A stretch of 64,000 nucleotides of DNA from Achatina immaculata (GCA_009760885.1 CM019716.1:7944438-8008437); one strand, 5' to 3'; positions 57,101 to 58,479 are shown, counted from the stretch's first letter. The notes: a model not told the origin generated them from the letters alone. A program made the numbers and translations.

Positions 57101-57139
57101 TACTTTCTGGACCCAAGGAAGAATATCACACTAGTATAG
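4711..57139 (+). CDS. ADCY2-like: Transmembrane adenylate cyclase, ADCY2/4/7 (Ac76E)-like, 25 coding exons
   Basis: Converts ATP to cyclic AMP at the plasma membrane downstream of G-protein-coupled receptors. The 25 exons listed below join in phase to 3627 nt (1208 residues plus stop), a normal length for this family. Layout: N-terminal cytosolic region 1-190; TM1-6 about 191-350; C1a about 400-598 with metal Asp425 (YADIV) and Asp469 (GDCYYCVSG); C1b 600-725 with PFANL at 633-637; TM7-12 about 727-945; C2 about 985-1200 with Lys1064, Asp1142, Asn1149, Arg1153 and Lys1189. The subfamily call rests on the C1b stretch ([17 protein letters not shown]), [22 protein letters not shown] and [19 protein letters not shown], all typical of ADCY2/4/7 rather than ADCY1/3/5/6/8/9. 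All catalytic residues are present, so the enzyme should be active. Least certain points: the start of exon 3 and possible missed small exons before TM2. Confidence 0.9.
5440..6030 (+). mobile_element. LINE-C (RTE-like) 3' fragment in intron 1
   Basis: Carries the RT C-terminal region: LIYACESW near 5600, then an open stretch 5706-5981 with [20 protein letters not shown] and [16 protein letters not shown]. Ends in a GATATAAGATAA-type simple tail. Other copies lie at 51735-53010 and 57716-58205 (both -), and a short one near 32331-32437. Confidence 0.85.
6031..6910. other. Intron 1 sequence without recognisable feature
   Basis: No coding or repeat signal apart from short GA runs near 6465. 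Confidence 0.3.
6915..7258. repeat. Minisatellite, 30-bp unit, about 11 copies
   Basis: Unit contains TGTTGTATGTTAACTGTAAT followed by CTCCTTCG, very homogeneous. The 30-bp length keeps frames open on both strands; these frames are not genes. A second small array of about 19-bp units (GACATGGGGAGTGTGTTAT) follows at 7290-7365. Confidence 0.9.
7405..7540 (+). repeat. tRNA-derived SINE fragment
   Basis: Begins with a tRNA-like box A region (CGGCCTAGTGGTCAGCCTG) and continues with a box-B-like AGTTCAGATCAGAGA; the body includes CTTCCCCGGGAATTTGG. The fold is not that of a functional tRNA. Confidence 0.5.
7735..8005. repeat. Minisatellite, 34-bp unit, about 7-8 copies
   Basis: Unit includes CCAGATAGTCAGGAGAGGGC and AGGGAAGCGACC. 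G-rich on the + strand, nearly identical copies. Confidence 0.9.
8264..8599. mobile_element. Non-autonomous hAT-like element (MITE), copy 1
   Basis: Ends CAGGTTCTCAACC at 8264 and GGTTGAGAACCGCTG at 8599 form inverted termini like the CAGTGGTTCTCAACC ends of many hAT elements. About 336 bp, no coding capacity. The 8-bp target duplication is not clear. Confidence 0.6.
9586..9745. repeat. Interspersed repeat R3
   Basis: Landmark AAGAATTGGGCACGCAGGCC followed by CGTCTAACATTCTGCCC. Recurs at 11186-11345 (by duplication) and, diverged, at 20935-21115. Unclassified; could be a SINE or MITE. Confidence 0.6.
9872..10199. mobile_element. Non-autonomous hAT-like element, copy 2 in the duplication
   Basis: Same termini as the copy at 8264-8599. 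It is present through the segmental duplication, not through independent insertion. Confidence 0.6.
11186..11345. repeat. Interspersed repeat R3, duplicated copy
   Basis: Same repeat as at 9586-9745 within the second segmental copy. Confidence 0.6.
11405..11530. repeat. Compound GA/GT microsatellite
   Basis: Long (GA)n passing into (GT)n and (GAGT)n. Confidence 0.95.
11688..11828 (+). CDS. ADCY2-like: ADCY exon 2, residues 167-213, TM1
   Basis: Flanked by CATCCAG and GTATGC, phase 0 at both ends. Encodes an acidic lead ([18 protein letters not shown]) followed by the first hydrophobic helix ([19 protein letters not shown]). The lead resembles the segment just before TM1 in other class II cyclases. 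Confidence 0.85.
11955..12120. repeat. Minisatellite, 45-bp unit, about 3.5 copies
   Basis: Unit includes GTGATTCAGTCTTGAAGCTG and GTCGCATGTTTGAAAT. Lies in intron 2, about 125 bp past the donor. Confidence 0.9.
12305..13385. repeat. Minisatellite, about 36-bp unit, about 30 copies
   Basis: Fills most of intron 2. Core CAGTCAGTGTCTTTACACTG; variants in the spacer (CCCACTTAACC, CTCATTTACTCC, ATACAGATCAC) fall in blocks and form higher-order groupings. Confidence 0.95.
13712..13923 (+). CDS. ADCY2-like: ADCY exon 3, residues 214-284, TM2-TM3
   Basis: Encodes two hydrophobic helices ([18 protein letters not shown] and [19 protein letters not shown]) and ends in phase 2 at AAT|GTGAGT. The acceptor is the weak point: the better-looking TCTCAG at 13700 breaks the frame when joined to phase-0 exon 2, whereas ACTGAG at 13711 keeps it open. 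I chose the latter; an unseen small exon could also solve this. Confidence 0.75.
13985..14265. repeat. Minisatellite, 27-bp pyrimidine-rich unit, about 10 copies
   Basis: Core CAACAATCTACTTCCTTTTC then TGATCTCT, in intron 3. Confidence 0.9.
14361..15134 (-). mobile_element. Mariner deletion derivative with about 60-bp inverted repeats
   Basis: The ends are matching inverted repeats (TACGAGGGTCATAACGAAAG at the left; the right end reads the same on the other strand with few changes), flanked by TA on both sides (14359-14360, 15135-15136). The - strand still codes for the N-terminal DNA-binding half of a mariner transposase ([36 protein letters not shown], then [20 protein letters not shown] and [13 protein letters not shown]). 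A break separates the two parts and the DDD catalytic domain is gone. Confidence 0.88.
15299..15425 (+). CDS. ADCY2-like: ADCY exon 4, residues 284-326, TM4-TM5
   Basis: Acceptor ATCCATAG, donor CAG|GTAACT. Phase 2 in, phase 0 out. Completes TM4 ([17 protein letters not shown], shared with exon 3) and TM5 ([18 protein letters not shown]). The donor is the first of a series of near-copies in the following intron. Confidence 0.85.
15426..15535 (+). repeat. Tandem duplication of the intron 4 donor, 42-43 bp unit, 2.5 copies
   Basis: Starts exactly at the exon 4 donor. Each unit holds two AG|GTA junctions (TTACAG|GTACAC and CTACAG|GTAACT). The sequence after it to about 15790 has diverged repeats of the form CTGTCTACAAGACCATCAAT. 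Confidence 0.85.
15795..16255. repeat. (TAG)n trinucleotide arrays
   Basis: Two long TAG/TTG-type blocks (15807-15920 and 15998-16255) separated by unique sequence; interrupted by TGG, TAT and CAG variants. Produces poly-Val and poly-Leu frames that are not genes. Confidence 0.95.
16285..16520 (+). mobile_element. LINE 3' fragment (family F)
   Basis: Diverged coding remnant with [31 protein letters not shown] and [13 protein letters not shown], the usual C-terminal end of an RTE/LINE RT, then a TAATAATAA tail. Frame is broken. Confidence 0.6.
16746..16895 (+). CDS. ADCY2-like: ADCY exon 5, residues 327-376, TM6 and start of C1
   Basis: Acceptor TTCACAG, donor CAA|GTAATT, phase 0/0. TM6 ([20 protein letters not shown]) is followed by the conserved signalling helix [20 protein letters not shown] and a QQQ run, the linker that leads into the catalytic domain in all membrane adenylate cyclases. 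Confidence 0.92.
16905..17278. repeat. Minisatellite, 30-bp unit, left part
   Basis: Core TGTGATGTTGAGTTTTACGG then TTTGTATTTG. Starts about 10 bp after the exon 5 donor. Interrupted by a LINE-B insertion and resumes at about 18078. Confidence 0.9.
17279..18068 (+). mobile_element. LINE-B (RTE-like) 3' fragment inserted in the minisatellite
   Basis: One open frame from [19 protein letters not shown] through [46 protein letters not shown] and [15 protein letters not shown] to a stop at the 3' end, followed by a (GAT)n tail. 5'-truncated within the RT domain just before YADD; the remaining 239+ codons have no stop, so it is younger than the LINE-A copy at the left end. Confidence 0.92.
18078..18300. 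repeat. Minisatellite, 30-bp unit, right part
   Basis: Continuation of the array at 16905-17278 beyond the LINE-B insertion; copies decay towards 18300. Confidence 0.85.
18555..18680. repeat. Minisatellite, about 41-bp unit, 3 copies
   Basis: Core TTCTAGTTCTGTTCTCTGTC then ATCTGAGCTGCTTCTAAA, ending 9 bp before exon 6, so it provides part of the acceptor region. Confidence 0.85.
18689..18819 (+). CDS. ADCY2-like: ADCY exon 6, residues 377-420, C1a entry
   Basis: Acceptor GACACAG, donor CAG|GTGAGT, phase 0 in, phase 2 out. Encodes [14 protein letters not shown] and [14 protein letters not shown], corresponding to the 'lPa.ia..m...i' and 'fh.lYv.rh.[10 protein letters not shown]' stretch before the first metal-binding Asp. 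Confidence 0.92.
18840..19215. repeat. Degenerate minisatellite, about 33-bp unit
   Basis: Diverged units around GATGACATTTTGTAAACTGA then GACACACA, in intron 6 shortly after the exon 6 donor. Confidence 0.8.
19410..20760. repeat. Satellite-like array, 36-bp unit, about 38 copies
   Basis: Core GGCTGATAGGTGTTTTGTGT then TTTTGCTGTTGTTGTT, with length variants from missing GTT triplets. Preceded by a G-homopolymer (about 19368-19382). On the - strand the consensus has no stop in any frame, which explains a 495-codon open frame; it is Asn/Gln/Lys/Thr-rich and not a gene. Confidence 0.97.
20890..21300. repeat. GA microsatellites around an R3 copy
   Basis: (GA)n tracts at 20890-20922, 21120-21158 and 21245-21290 flank a diverged R3 repeat (about 20935-21115). 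Confidence 0.8.
21389..21500 (+). CDS. ADCY2-like: ADCY exon 7, residues 420-457, first metal Asp of C1a
   Basis: Acceptor TTTTACAG, donor AAG|GTACTG. Encodes [15 protein letters not shown] and [17 protein letters not shown]. Asp425 is the first Mg2+ ligand. The residue after DIV is Asn instead of the commoner Gly. Confidence 0.95.
21550..22550. repeat. Minisatellite, 19-bp pyrimidine-rich unit, about 52 copies
   Basis: Core CAGTTTCCCACTTCTGTGA. Begins about 60 bp after the exon 7 donor. Each unit ends in ACAG after a pyrimidine-rich stretch. Confidence 0.95.
22595..22785. repeat. Minisatellite, about 17-bp unit, 11 copies
   Basis: Core AGACATGGAAGATCTAG. Contains many BglII-like AGATCT sites. 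The rest of intron 7 (22790-23619) is AT-rich with homopolymer runs and no recognised feature. Confidence 0.9.
23620..23747 (+). CDS. ADCY2-like: ADCY exon 8, residues 458-500, second metal Asp
   Basis: Acceptor TTCTTTCAG, donor TTAG|GTAACT, phase 0 in, phase 2 out. [14 protein letters not shown] contains Asp469, the second metal ligand, and is near-invariant in animal cyclases. The tandem repeat of intron 8 begins at this donor. Confidence 0.95.
23748..24490. repeat. Minisatellite starting at the exon 8 donor, 33-34 bp unit, about 22 copies
   Basis: Unit begins with the donor itself: GTAACTTATCTGGTTTTCCT then GTGTTTATCTGGCA. Every copy therefore recreates GCA|GTAACT. Variants are ordered along the array, with the copies nearest the exon most alike. 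Confidence 0.95.
24490..25252. other. Remainder of intron 8, possible solo hAT end
   Basis: At 24806 CAGTGGTTCTCAAAATCAGG resembles a hAT terminal inverted repeat and is followed by GGGTCGCGAG, as in many hAT-derived repeats. No partner end was found. No other feature seen. Confidence 0.35.
25253..25411 (+). CDS. ADCY2-like: ADCY exon 9, residues 500-553, C1a core
   Basis: Acceptor ATCTGTAG, donor CAGG|GTAGGC. Encodes [20 protein letters not shown] and [20 protein letters not shown], the dimer-interface and nucleotide-site strands of C1. Phase 2 on both sides. Confidence 0.95.
25635..25735. repeat. Short minisatellite, about 33-bp unit, 3 copies
   Basis: Core GGAACAATGCTCAGACTGGA with GGGCCC spacer; preceded by a C-homopolymer near 25608. 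Confidence 0.8.
26034..26170 (-). repeat. tRNA-derived SINE fragment
   Basis: On the - strand a tRNA-like box A (GTGGCTCAGTGCTATGATC) and box B-like GAATCCTGTCTCC are followed by a body containing AACAGGCCATGACCCCG. Confidence 0.45.
26322..26592 (-). repeat. tRNA-derived SINE, near full length
   Basis: On the - strand: box A GTCTGAGTGGCGAAGTGGTT, box B GGTTCGGTTTAAATCC, then a body with AAATGGGTACCCAACTTC, and a tail ATTACCTTTACCG followed by poly-T. Related copies or pieces: 35285-35385, 38278-38565, 49155-49235, 53010-53075, 53205-53480, 53880-53920, 62505-62625. Confidence 0.8.
26680..26998 (-). mobile_element. LINE-A 3' fragment
   Basis: Matches the 3' part of the LINE-A copy at 566-2885 (CATGTCCCTTGCAGAACTTT near 26690; GCAGATCATCAACAATGTCC near 26774). 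5'-truncated at about 26998. Confidence 0.85.
27231..27372 (+). CDS. ADCY2-like: ADCY exon 10, residues 553-600, end of C1a
   Basis: Acceptor TTTTTCAG, donor CAG|GTATGT, phase 2 in, phase 0 out. Encodes [20 protein letters not shown] and KVETYLIVP, the last strands of the C1a fold. Confidence 0.95.
27660..28160. repeat. Purine-rich, strand-asymmetric block in intron 10
   Basis: About 500 nt of almost pure A/G on the + strand with AAGAAG, GGAAA and GAGAAA words but no fixed period. Gives Lys/Arg-rich frames on + and Ser/Phe-rich frames on - that are not genes. Confidence 0.7.
28336..28485 (+). CDS. ADCY2-like: ADCY exon 11, residues 601-650, C1b with PFAHL-like motif
   Basis: Acceptor TTTGACAG, donor ACG|GTGAGT, phase 0/0. 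Basic segment followed by [19 protein letters not shown]. In ADCY2 the matching PFAHL sequence in C1b has been linked to stimulation by G-protein beta-gamma subunits (established knowledge), and this stretch is the best subfamily marker in the window. Confidence 0.93.
28645..29148 (+). mobile_element. LINE-A 3' fragment
   Basis: 5'-truncated RT C-terminus: ATYACETW near 28735, [20 protein letters not shown] near 28890, [10 protein letters not shown] near 29000, ending in a GAATGAATGAA tail. One stop interrupts the frame. Confidence 0.9.
29899..30066 (-). mobile_element. LINE-A 3' fragment with target duplication
   Basis: 168-bp end fragment, flanked by CTGTACATAGT (29888-29898) and CTGTACAAAGT (30067-30077), a probable 11-bp target duplication with one mismatch. 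Confidence 0.85.
30254..30309 (+). CDS. ADCY2-like: ADCY exon 12, residues 651-669, C1b
   Basis: Small 56-nt exon. Acceptor TTTTTCTAG, donor AAGG|GTAAGT (a consensus donor), phase 0 in, phase 2 out. Encodes [19 protein letters not shown]. Supported by splice sites and frame; low family conservation is expected here. Confidence 0.75.
30310..30570. repeat. Minisatellite starting at the exon 12 donor, about 52-bp unit, 5 copies
   Basis: Unit starts GTAAGTGAGTGGAGATGTGG and ends in GTACAGGG, so each copy recreates a donor-like (G)GTAAGTGAG or GATAAGTGAG after ACAG. Confidence 0.92.
30975..31165 (-). mobile_element. LINE 3' fragment (family E)
   Basis: About 190 bp alike to 39880-40060 (TTGAGGGGACAAATA followed by GGCAATTTGCTTC-type sequence). 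In the longer copy it is the 3' end of a LINE read on the - strand. Confidence 0.6.
31166..31600. other. Intron 12 sequence without recognisable feature
   Basis: No coding, splice or repeat signature was recognised. Confidence 0.3.
31605..31715. repeat. Short minisatellite, 18-bp unit, 6 copies
   Basis: Core TTGTATGAGATGCCC with TTG spacer. Confidence 0.85.
32212..32292 (+). CDS. ADCY2-like: ADCY exon 13, residues 669-696, cassette-like with GC donor
   Basis: Acceptor ATATTTCAG; donor CCAG|GCAAGT is a GC-AG intron start with an otherwise strong consensus. Encodes a charged helix ([20 protein letters not shown]) resembling the 'fe.eln.rm...id' C1b helix of class II cyclases. The 81-nt length and equal phase (2/2) mean it can be skipped without frameshift. 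The only nearby GT (32283) gives a stop early in exon 14, so the GC donor is favoured. Confidence 0.78.
32325..32440 (-). mobile_element. LINE-C 3' end fragment with AT microsatellites
   Basis: CTTACATCCTTCCCATACAT and GGCTCACATGGTAGTTCG match the 3' end of LINE-C at 51760 and 57720. Interrupted by (TA)n tracts at 32317-32331, 32353-32371 and 32439-32457. Confidence 0.65.
32458..33855 (+). mobile_element. Tc1-like transposon, inactive
   Basis: Terminal inverted repeats: AAAAGAAACGCAACA at 32458 and TGTTGCGTTTCTTTTTTT at about 33838-33854, bounded by TA-rich DNA. The transposase frame starts near 32744 with paired HTH regions ([36 protein letters not shown]), stops near 32981, and continues out of frame with VWFSDESFF (first D), [19 protein letters not shown] (second D) fused to PIEH (E), then WDELNR after a stop. 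About 30-40 codons normally between QQDN and PIEH are missing. Confidence 0.9.
34105..34445. repeat. Degenerate minisatellite, about 30-bp unit
   Basis: AT-rich units around GATAATTATGTTAAGAATTA with AGGTTGTA spacers, upstream of exon 14. Confidence 0.75.
34672..34842 (+). CDS. ADCY2-like: ADCY exon 14, residues 696-753, TM7
   Basis: Acceptor CTCCAACAG, donor CAAG|GTAAAC, phase 2/2. Encodes [20 protein letters not shown] then TM7 ([19 protein letters not shown]), the start of the second membrane cassette. Confidence 0.92.
34890..35285. repeat. Minisatellite, 23-bp unit, about 17 copies
   Basis: Core ATATATCCATGAATGCTGAC then CTC/CTG, starting about 50 bp after the exon 14 donor; nearly uniform. 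Confidence 0.93.
35285..35385 (+). repeat. SINE 3' fragment
   Basis: ACACTTTCATGTCCCAGTGG to GGGGATTTTACC matches the 3' part of the SINEs at 38278-38565 and 53205-53480. Confidence 0.65.
35465..35685. repeat. Minisatellite, 19-bp unit, about 12 copies
   Basis: Core CTGCTGAACTTTAGTAATA. The following 35690-36500 is AT-rich with one 60-bp direct duplication (AATGAAAGAAATCAATGAAA at about 35886 and 35940). Confidence 0.9.
36505..37715. repeat. Minisatellite, 29-bp unit, about 41 copies, intron 14
   Basis: Core GAATGAGAGGTTTTCAGACT then CCAGCACAT. Insertions of AG (CCAGAGCACAT) recur at intervals and mark a higher-order structure. Ends about 260 bp before exon 15. Confidence 0.96.
37977..38067 (+). 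CDS. ADCY2-like: ADCY exon 15, residues 753-783, TM8
   Basis: Acceptor GACTTTTCAG, donor TTG|GTATGT, phase 2 in, phase 0 out. Encodes TM8 ([20 protein letters not shown]). The donor hexamer is part of the tandem repeat that follows. Confidence 0.88.
38068..38165. repeat. Minisatellite starting at the exon 15 donor, 17-18 bp unit, about 5 copies
   Basis: Core TATGTGATTTCCTGTGT; the first copy supplies the GTATGTG donor. Confidence 0.9.
38278..38565 (+). repeat. tRNA-derived SINE
   Basis: Box A TTGGCTGAGTGGTTAGGTGC and box B-like AGTTCAGACCCC, then CTGGTACCACCACACCAGAA, GAAATCTGGGAAGG and a TTTTACATG end. Closely related to the copy at 53205-53480. Confidence 0.8.
38799..38927 (+). CDS. ADCY2-like: ADCY exon 16, residues 784-826, TM9
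   Basis: Acceptor TTTTTCAG, donor ATG|GTAAAA, phase 0/0. A basic intracellular loop ([15 protein letters not shown]) precedes TM9 ([19 protein letters not shown]). Confidence 0.88.
38928..39368. other. Intron 16, no recognised element
   Basis: AT-rich; two diverged copies of about 60 bp (GTCTGTTTATATTAGACATG / GTCTGTTTAGACCAGACCTG) are the only structure. Confidence 0.35.
39369..39473 (+). CDS. ADCY2-like: ADCY exon 17, residues 827-861, glycosylated extracellular loop
   Basis: Acceptor CTTCCCACAG, donor TCG|GTATGA, phase 0/0. A polar Ser/Thr-rich loop with two N-glycosylation sequons, Asn836-Glu-Ser and Asn843-Glu-Thr, and two Cys. Membrane cyclases carry N-glycans in the loop between TM9 and TM10, so position and content fit. 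Confidence 0.88.
39820..40320 (-). mobile_element. LINE 3' fragment (family E) in intron 17
   Basis: On the - strand the C-terminal part of an RT-type protein is visible in pieces: [20 protein letters not shown] and [20 protein letters not shown] (40107-40292), then [20 protein letters not shown] (near 40030). The final 180 bp also occur at 30975-31165. Confidence 0.65.
40738..40916 (+). CDS. ADCY2-like: ADCY exon 18, residues 862-921, TM10-TM11
   Basis: Acceptor TGCTTTTCAG, donor GCGG|GTAAGG, phase 0 in, phase 2 out. Two hydrophobic helices ([15 protein letters not shown] and [18 protein letters not shown]) and a short acidic loop. Confidence 0.9.
41060..41475 (-). repeat. Interspersed repeat R1, copy 2, with inverted end
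   Basis: 41060-41405 is the reverse complement of 52-403. A further piece at 41409-41475 (AATAAAGCTGTTCCTACTC) lies in the opposite orientation, so two inverted segments of about 60 bp (41119-41180 and 41409-41475) face each other. Confidence 0.65.
41851..41998 (+). CDS. ADCY2-like: ADCY exon 19, residues 921-970, TM12 and signalling helix 2
   Basis: Acceptor TCCTGTACAG, donor CAG|GTATTC, phase 2 in, phase 0 out. TM12 ([17 protein letters not shown]) then [20 protein letters not shown], the equivalent of the 'R..EY..RLdFLWK' helix that opens C2. Confidence 0.92.
43427..46732 (-). mobile_element. LINE-B (RTE-like), essentially full length, inside the hAT element
   Basis: 3306 bp flanked by an exact 12-bp target duplication ATAAAAACTCAT (43415-43426 and 46733-46744). 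On the - strand: GC-rich 5' region (46340-46730), endonuclease ([47 protein letters not shown]) 45675-46270, end of endonuclease ([11 protein letters not shown]) near 45570, RT from 45369 with [35 protein letters not shown] and [12 protein letters not shown]-terminus to 43440, (ATG)n tail. At least four frame breaks, so not active. The insertion replaces no hAT sequence: the hAT frame continues across once the LINE and one target copy are removed. Confidence 0.95.
46810..46945. repeat. Triplication of about 48 bp inside the hAT transposase
   Basis: Three copies of AGAGGAGAAAACAATATTTA followed by CAGTAGATTG-type sequence. This breaks the transposase frame. Confidence 0.85.
48190..48587. other. 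End of intron 19
   Basis: Holds a short diverged repeat of about 60 bp, 2-3 copies (ACATTACATGAAGAA / CTGACTTTCCTTGCTGTCTC) at 48212-48355. Nothing else recognised. Confidence 0.4.
48588..48683 (+). CDS. ADCY2-like: ADCY exon 20, residues 971-1002, C2 entry
   Basis: Acceptor TTGTTCTAG, donor GAG|GTGAGA, phase 0/0. [20 protein letters not shown] matches the 'N..vLeNvlPaHVa..' element at the start of C2. Separated from exon 19 by a 6.6-kb intron holding the nested transposons. Confidence 0.93.
49155..49235 (+). repeat. SINE 3' fragment
   Basis: GGGCACTAACACTATATCCC to TTACCTTTACCTTTT, the tail of the SINE family seen at 26322-26592. Confidence 0.7.
49500..49647. repeat. Minisatellite, about 43-bp unit, left part
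   Basis: Core GTGTCAGAACCTATAGCATG then ATACCTTGATTTTCTAGTA, three copies, interrupted by LINE-D and continued at 50570-50650. Confidence 0.9.
49648..50569 (+). mobile_element. LINE-D (RTE-like), 5'-truncated, with mutated RT active site
   Basis: Flanked by TGTCAGAAC on both sides (49639-49647 and 50570-50578). Starts at [20 protein letters not shown]; the catalytic YADD reads YADN ([12 protein letters not shown], near 49783). Continues with frame breaks through [33 protein letters not shown] and [20 protein letters not shown] to a TTGATTGAATGATTG tail. A second copy lies at 56035-56300 (-). Confidence 0.9.
50570..50650. repeat. Minisatellite, about 43-bp unit, right part
   Basis: Two further copies of the array at 49500-49647. 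Confidence 0.85.
50963..51109 (+). CDS. ADCY2-like: ADCY exon 21, residues 1003-1051, C2 core
   Basis: Acceptor TTATCCACAG, donor GTG|GTATGT, phase 0/0. Encodes [16 protein letters not shown] and [26 protein letters not shown] takes the place of the metal-binding YADIV of C1, as expected for C2, which has no metal Asp. Confidence 0.95.
51110..51180 (+). repeat. Tandem duplication starting at the exon 21 donor, 32-bp unit
   Basis: GTATGTCTAAAGTTATTTTG then AGTAGTTAACAG, two exact copies followed by a partial third beginning GTATGC. Confidence 0.92.
51355..51625 (-). repeat. Interspersed repeat R1, partial, diverged
   Basis: Shares GGAGCAGCTTTATT, CTCAGCTGTGACGTTTCAG and flanking layout with the R1 copies at 52-403 and 41060-41408. 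Confidence 0.5.
51735..53005 (-). mobile_element. LINE-C (RTE-like), 5'-truncated
   Basis: On the - strand: RT middle region near 52900-52600, an open stretch 52503-52042 with [40 protein letters not shown] and [14 protein letters not shown], then the C-terminus matching 5706-5981. The 3' end at about 51735 has the TATAAGATATAAG simple tail. Same family as 5440-6030. Confidence 0.88.
53005..53075 (-). repeat. SINE 3' fragment
   Basis: AAATCCTGTCATGCTTTAGA to GGTGTTAGTGCCCAT, the reverse of the SINE tail at 49155. Confidence 0.65.
53205..53485 (+). repeat. tRNA-derived SINE
   Basis: Box A TTGGCTGAGTGGTTAGGAAC, box B GGTTCAAGTCC, CTGGTACCAACACACCAAAA, GAAATCTGGGAAGG, tail GATTTTACCTTTTTT. Sits 85 bp before exon 22. 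Confidence 0.82.
53570..53668 (+). CDS. ADCY2-like: ADCY exon 22, residues 1052-1084, adenine-binding Lys
   Basis: Acceptor ATTACCAG, donor GAG|GTAATG, phase 0/0. [16 protein letters not shown] contains Lys1064, the purine-selecting Lys of C2. The region just after it ([16 protein letters not shown]) lacks the QEHA-type sequence known from vertebrate ADCY2. Confidence 0.95.
53680..54620. other. Intron 22, mostly unassigned
   Basis: A 40-bp SINE tail (GTAACCCTGTCGTGCCTTAG near 53887, -) and homopolymer runs; the rest is AT-rich with no recognised feature. Confidence 0.35.
54625..54825. repeat. Minisatellite, about 49-bp unit, 4 copies
   Basis: Core GAACAGCATTATTTTCTGCT then CGTCTGTTTGCCTCTGTTC, near-identical copies. 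Open in frames on both strands by chance. Confidence 0.92.
55081..55195 (+). CDS. ADCY2-like: ADCY exon 23, residues 1085-1123, C2
   Basis: Acceptor TTCCTCCCCAG, donor ATTG|GTAATT, phase 0 in, phase 1 out. Encodes [20 protein letters not shown] and [11 protein letters not shown] truncated LINE sits only 14 nt past the donor. Confidence 0.95.
55210..55662 (-). mobile_element. LINE-A 3' fragment at the exon 23 donor
   Basis: 453 bp, flanked by an exact 12-bp target duplication AATTGTTATGCT (55198-55209 and 55663-55674). The target overlaps positions +3 to +14 of intron 23. The - strand has an open piece with [20 protein letters not shown]. Confidence 0.93.
56035..56300 (-). mobile_element. LINE-D 3' fragment
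   Basis: On the - strand AATTACAGCAAAGATCAGAG and GCGAGATTTGTAGGACATTT match LINE-D at about 50305-50350; ends near 56035 with a TTGATTTATTGATTGG-type tail. Confidence 0.8.
56418..56542 (+). CDS. ADCY2-like: ADCY exon 24, residues 1123-1164, catalytic core of C2
   Basis: Acceptor TTCGGTTCCAG, donor CAG|GTAACA, phase 1 in, phase 0 out. Encodes [19 protein letters not shown] and [19 protein letters not shown]. Asp1142 contacts the adenine; Asn1149 and Arg1153 are the transition-state residues. The last 12 nt of the exon plus the donor are copied in tandem downstream. Confidence 0.97.
56531..56660 (+). repeat. Tandem repeat spanning the exon 24 donor, 32-bp unit, 4 copies
   Basis: Unit GGAAAAATACAGGTAGCAGA then TTATGATAGTAG. 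The first copy begins 12 nt inside exon 24 and holds the real donor (GTAACA at 56543); the next three contain CAG|GTAGCA at 56575, 56607 and 56639. Confidence 0.95.
56690..57000. repeat. Degenerate CTTTCACAT repeats in intron 24
   Basis: Loose 20-bp periodicity around TTTTACATGACTTTCACA, plus an AT microsatellite at 56901-56920. Confidence 0.6.
57005..57139 (+). CDS. ADCY2-like: ADCY exon 25, residues 1165-1208 and stop
   Basis: Acceptor CTTTTTACAG. Encodes the terminal C2 strands: [19 protein letters not shown], with Lys1189 at the triphosphate-binding position, a nine-residue tail and TAG at 57137-57139. The protein ends shortly after the catalytic fold, as in ADCY2/4/7. Confidence 0.96.
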   Translation, partial: VPEETASVLSKYGFDLEYRGITKVKGKNPMKTYFLDPRKNITLV

Positions 57140-57540
57140 AAGGAAATAAAACTACACAGTATAATTGTCTATGTATAAACTTAGCTAGTTATAGGTTCTT
57201 CTGTTTTAAAATGTTTTCTGTCTCAAAAACAACCCCTTCCCTTCCAAAAAAAAAAACAATGAAAATAAAAGCTAATGCAATCAGGCAATTTTGTGATAAA
57301 GAATGCCACATTTTGTTTTTTTAAAAGATGTGCTAAAGTGTGAAAGTATCGTACAAAATGGTTTACAGTTGTTACAAATGTTATGATCATATTTTTTTTG
57401 GATTGCCTAGTTAATCATTTATTATCAAACTATGCTTATTTTGAGCTTGCAAAAAAACAACTCAGTCAACTTTATATTTAACTGATGTCTCATTACCTCT
57501 AATAAATGATTTATAGCTTTTGACATACAATCATTAACAC
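57140..57540 (+). promoter_or_regulatory. 3' UTR with two AATAAA poly(A) signals
   Basis: AATAAA occurs at 57145, six nt after the stop, and again at 57264 within an A-rich stretch followed by a T-rich run near 57311. The second is the likelier signal since the first leaves almost no 3' UTR. No other structure was seen in this stretch. Confidence 0.5.
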
Positions 57541-57715
57541 TCATAGAACACTACTTGAGAAGAATTTTTGGATCAGTTAGAGATCTTATATCACACGAAT
57601 TGAAAATTAGAAACAACAAAGAAGTACATACACTAGTCCAGTCTCCACTTATAACTACCATTATGAAAAACAACAGATTGAGATGGCTGGGACACTTGGA
57701 GAGGATGGGTGAGAA
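57540..57715 (+). mobile_element. LINE C-terminal fragment (family G)
   Basis: Encodes LRRIFGSVRDLISHELKIRN and IMKNNRLRWLGHLERMGENL, a typical LINE RT C-terminus. It is cut off by LINE-C in the opposite orientation at 57716. Confidence 0.7.
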
Positions 57716-58206
57716 TCTTATGTCCTTCCCATGCCGTTAAACATCATATAGGCCTCGCATGGTAGTTCGCCAAGTTTGCCTGTTTTCAGTGAGCTTTTCA
57801 ACCTCGTCAAGGGATTTTATGCCCAGTAAACTGGCCTCTTTTAACAATATCCTTTTTAGAGTTTCACGTGGTGGTTGACCTCTTTTTCCTCTGTTGCGTT
57901 TCACTTGACAGCTTGTTTTGGGCTGTTTCTTCTCATCACATGACCGACATATGTCCATCTCCTTTTTCTGATCACCCATGAGACAGGTTGTTGTTTGCTC
58001 ATCTGTCTTATCTCTGCATTGTTCTTGAATTCGTTCTACTTAAAAACCGAATATTTTCCTTAGGCATTTGTCTTCAATAGTCTATGTTGTCTATTTCTTT
58101 AGTTGTTTTCCAGCTTTCGCATGCATAAATGAGGTGGATATTACATTTGAATTGAATAGTCTTAACTTGGTTTTTGTGCTTATAACTTTTGAATGCCATG
58201 TTTTTT
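57716..58206 (-). mobile_element. LINE-C 3' fragment
   Basis: On the - strand an open piece 57979-57737 with RGQPPRETLKRILLKEASLL and TENRQTWRTTMRGLYDV, matching 5706-5981. 5'-truncated at about 58206. Confidence 0.85.
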
Positions 58207-58475
58207 TAGCCTCTTGGAGTGGACAATTTGACAGCAGAAGACTAAGATCAGAGAGGAATGGAGACAACTTGACAGGAGAAGACTAAGAACAGAGAGGAAT
58301 GGAGACAATTTGACAGGAGAAGACTAAGAACAGAGAGGAATGGAGACAATTTGACAGGAGAAGACTAAGAACAGAGAGGAATGGAGACAATTTGACAGGA
58401 GAAGACTAAGAACAGAGAGGAATGGAGACAATTTGACAGGAGAAGACTAAGATCAGAGAGGAATGGAAACAAGTC
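58207..58475. repeat. Minisatellite, 41-bp unit, about 6 copies
   Basis: Core GGAGACAATTTGACAGGAGA then AGACTAAGAACAGAGAGGAAT; starts where LINE-C ends. Confidence 0.93.
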
Positions 58476-58479
58476 TCGT

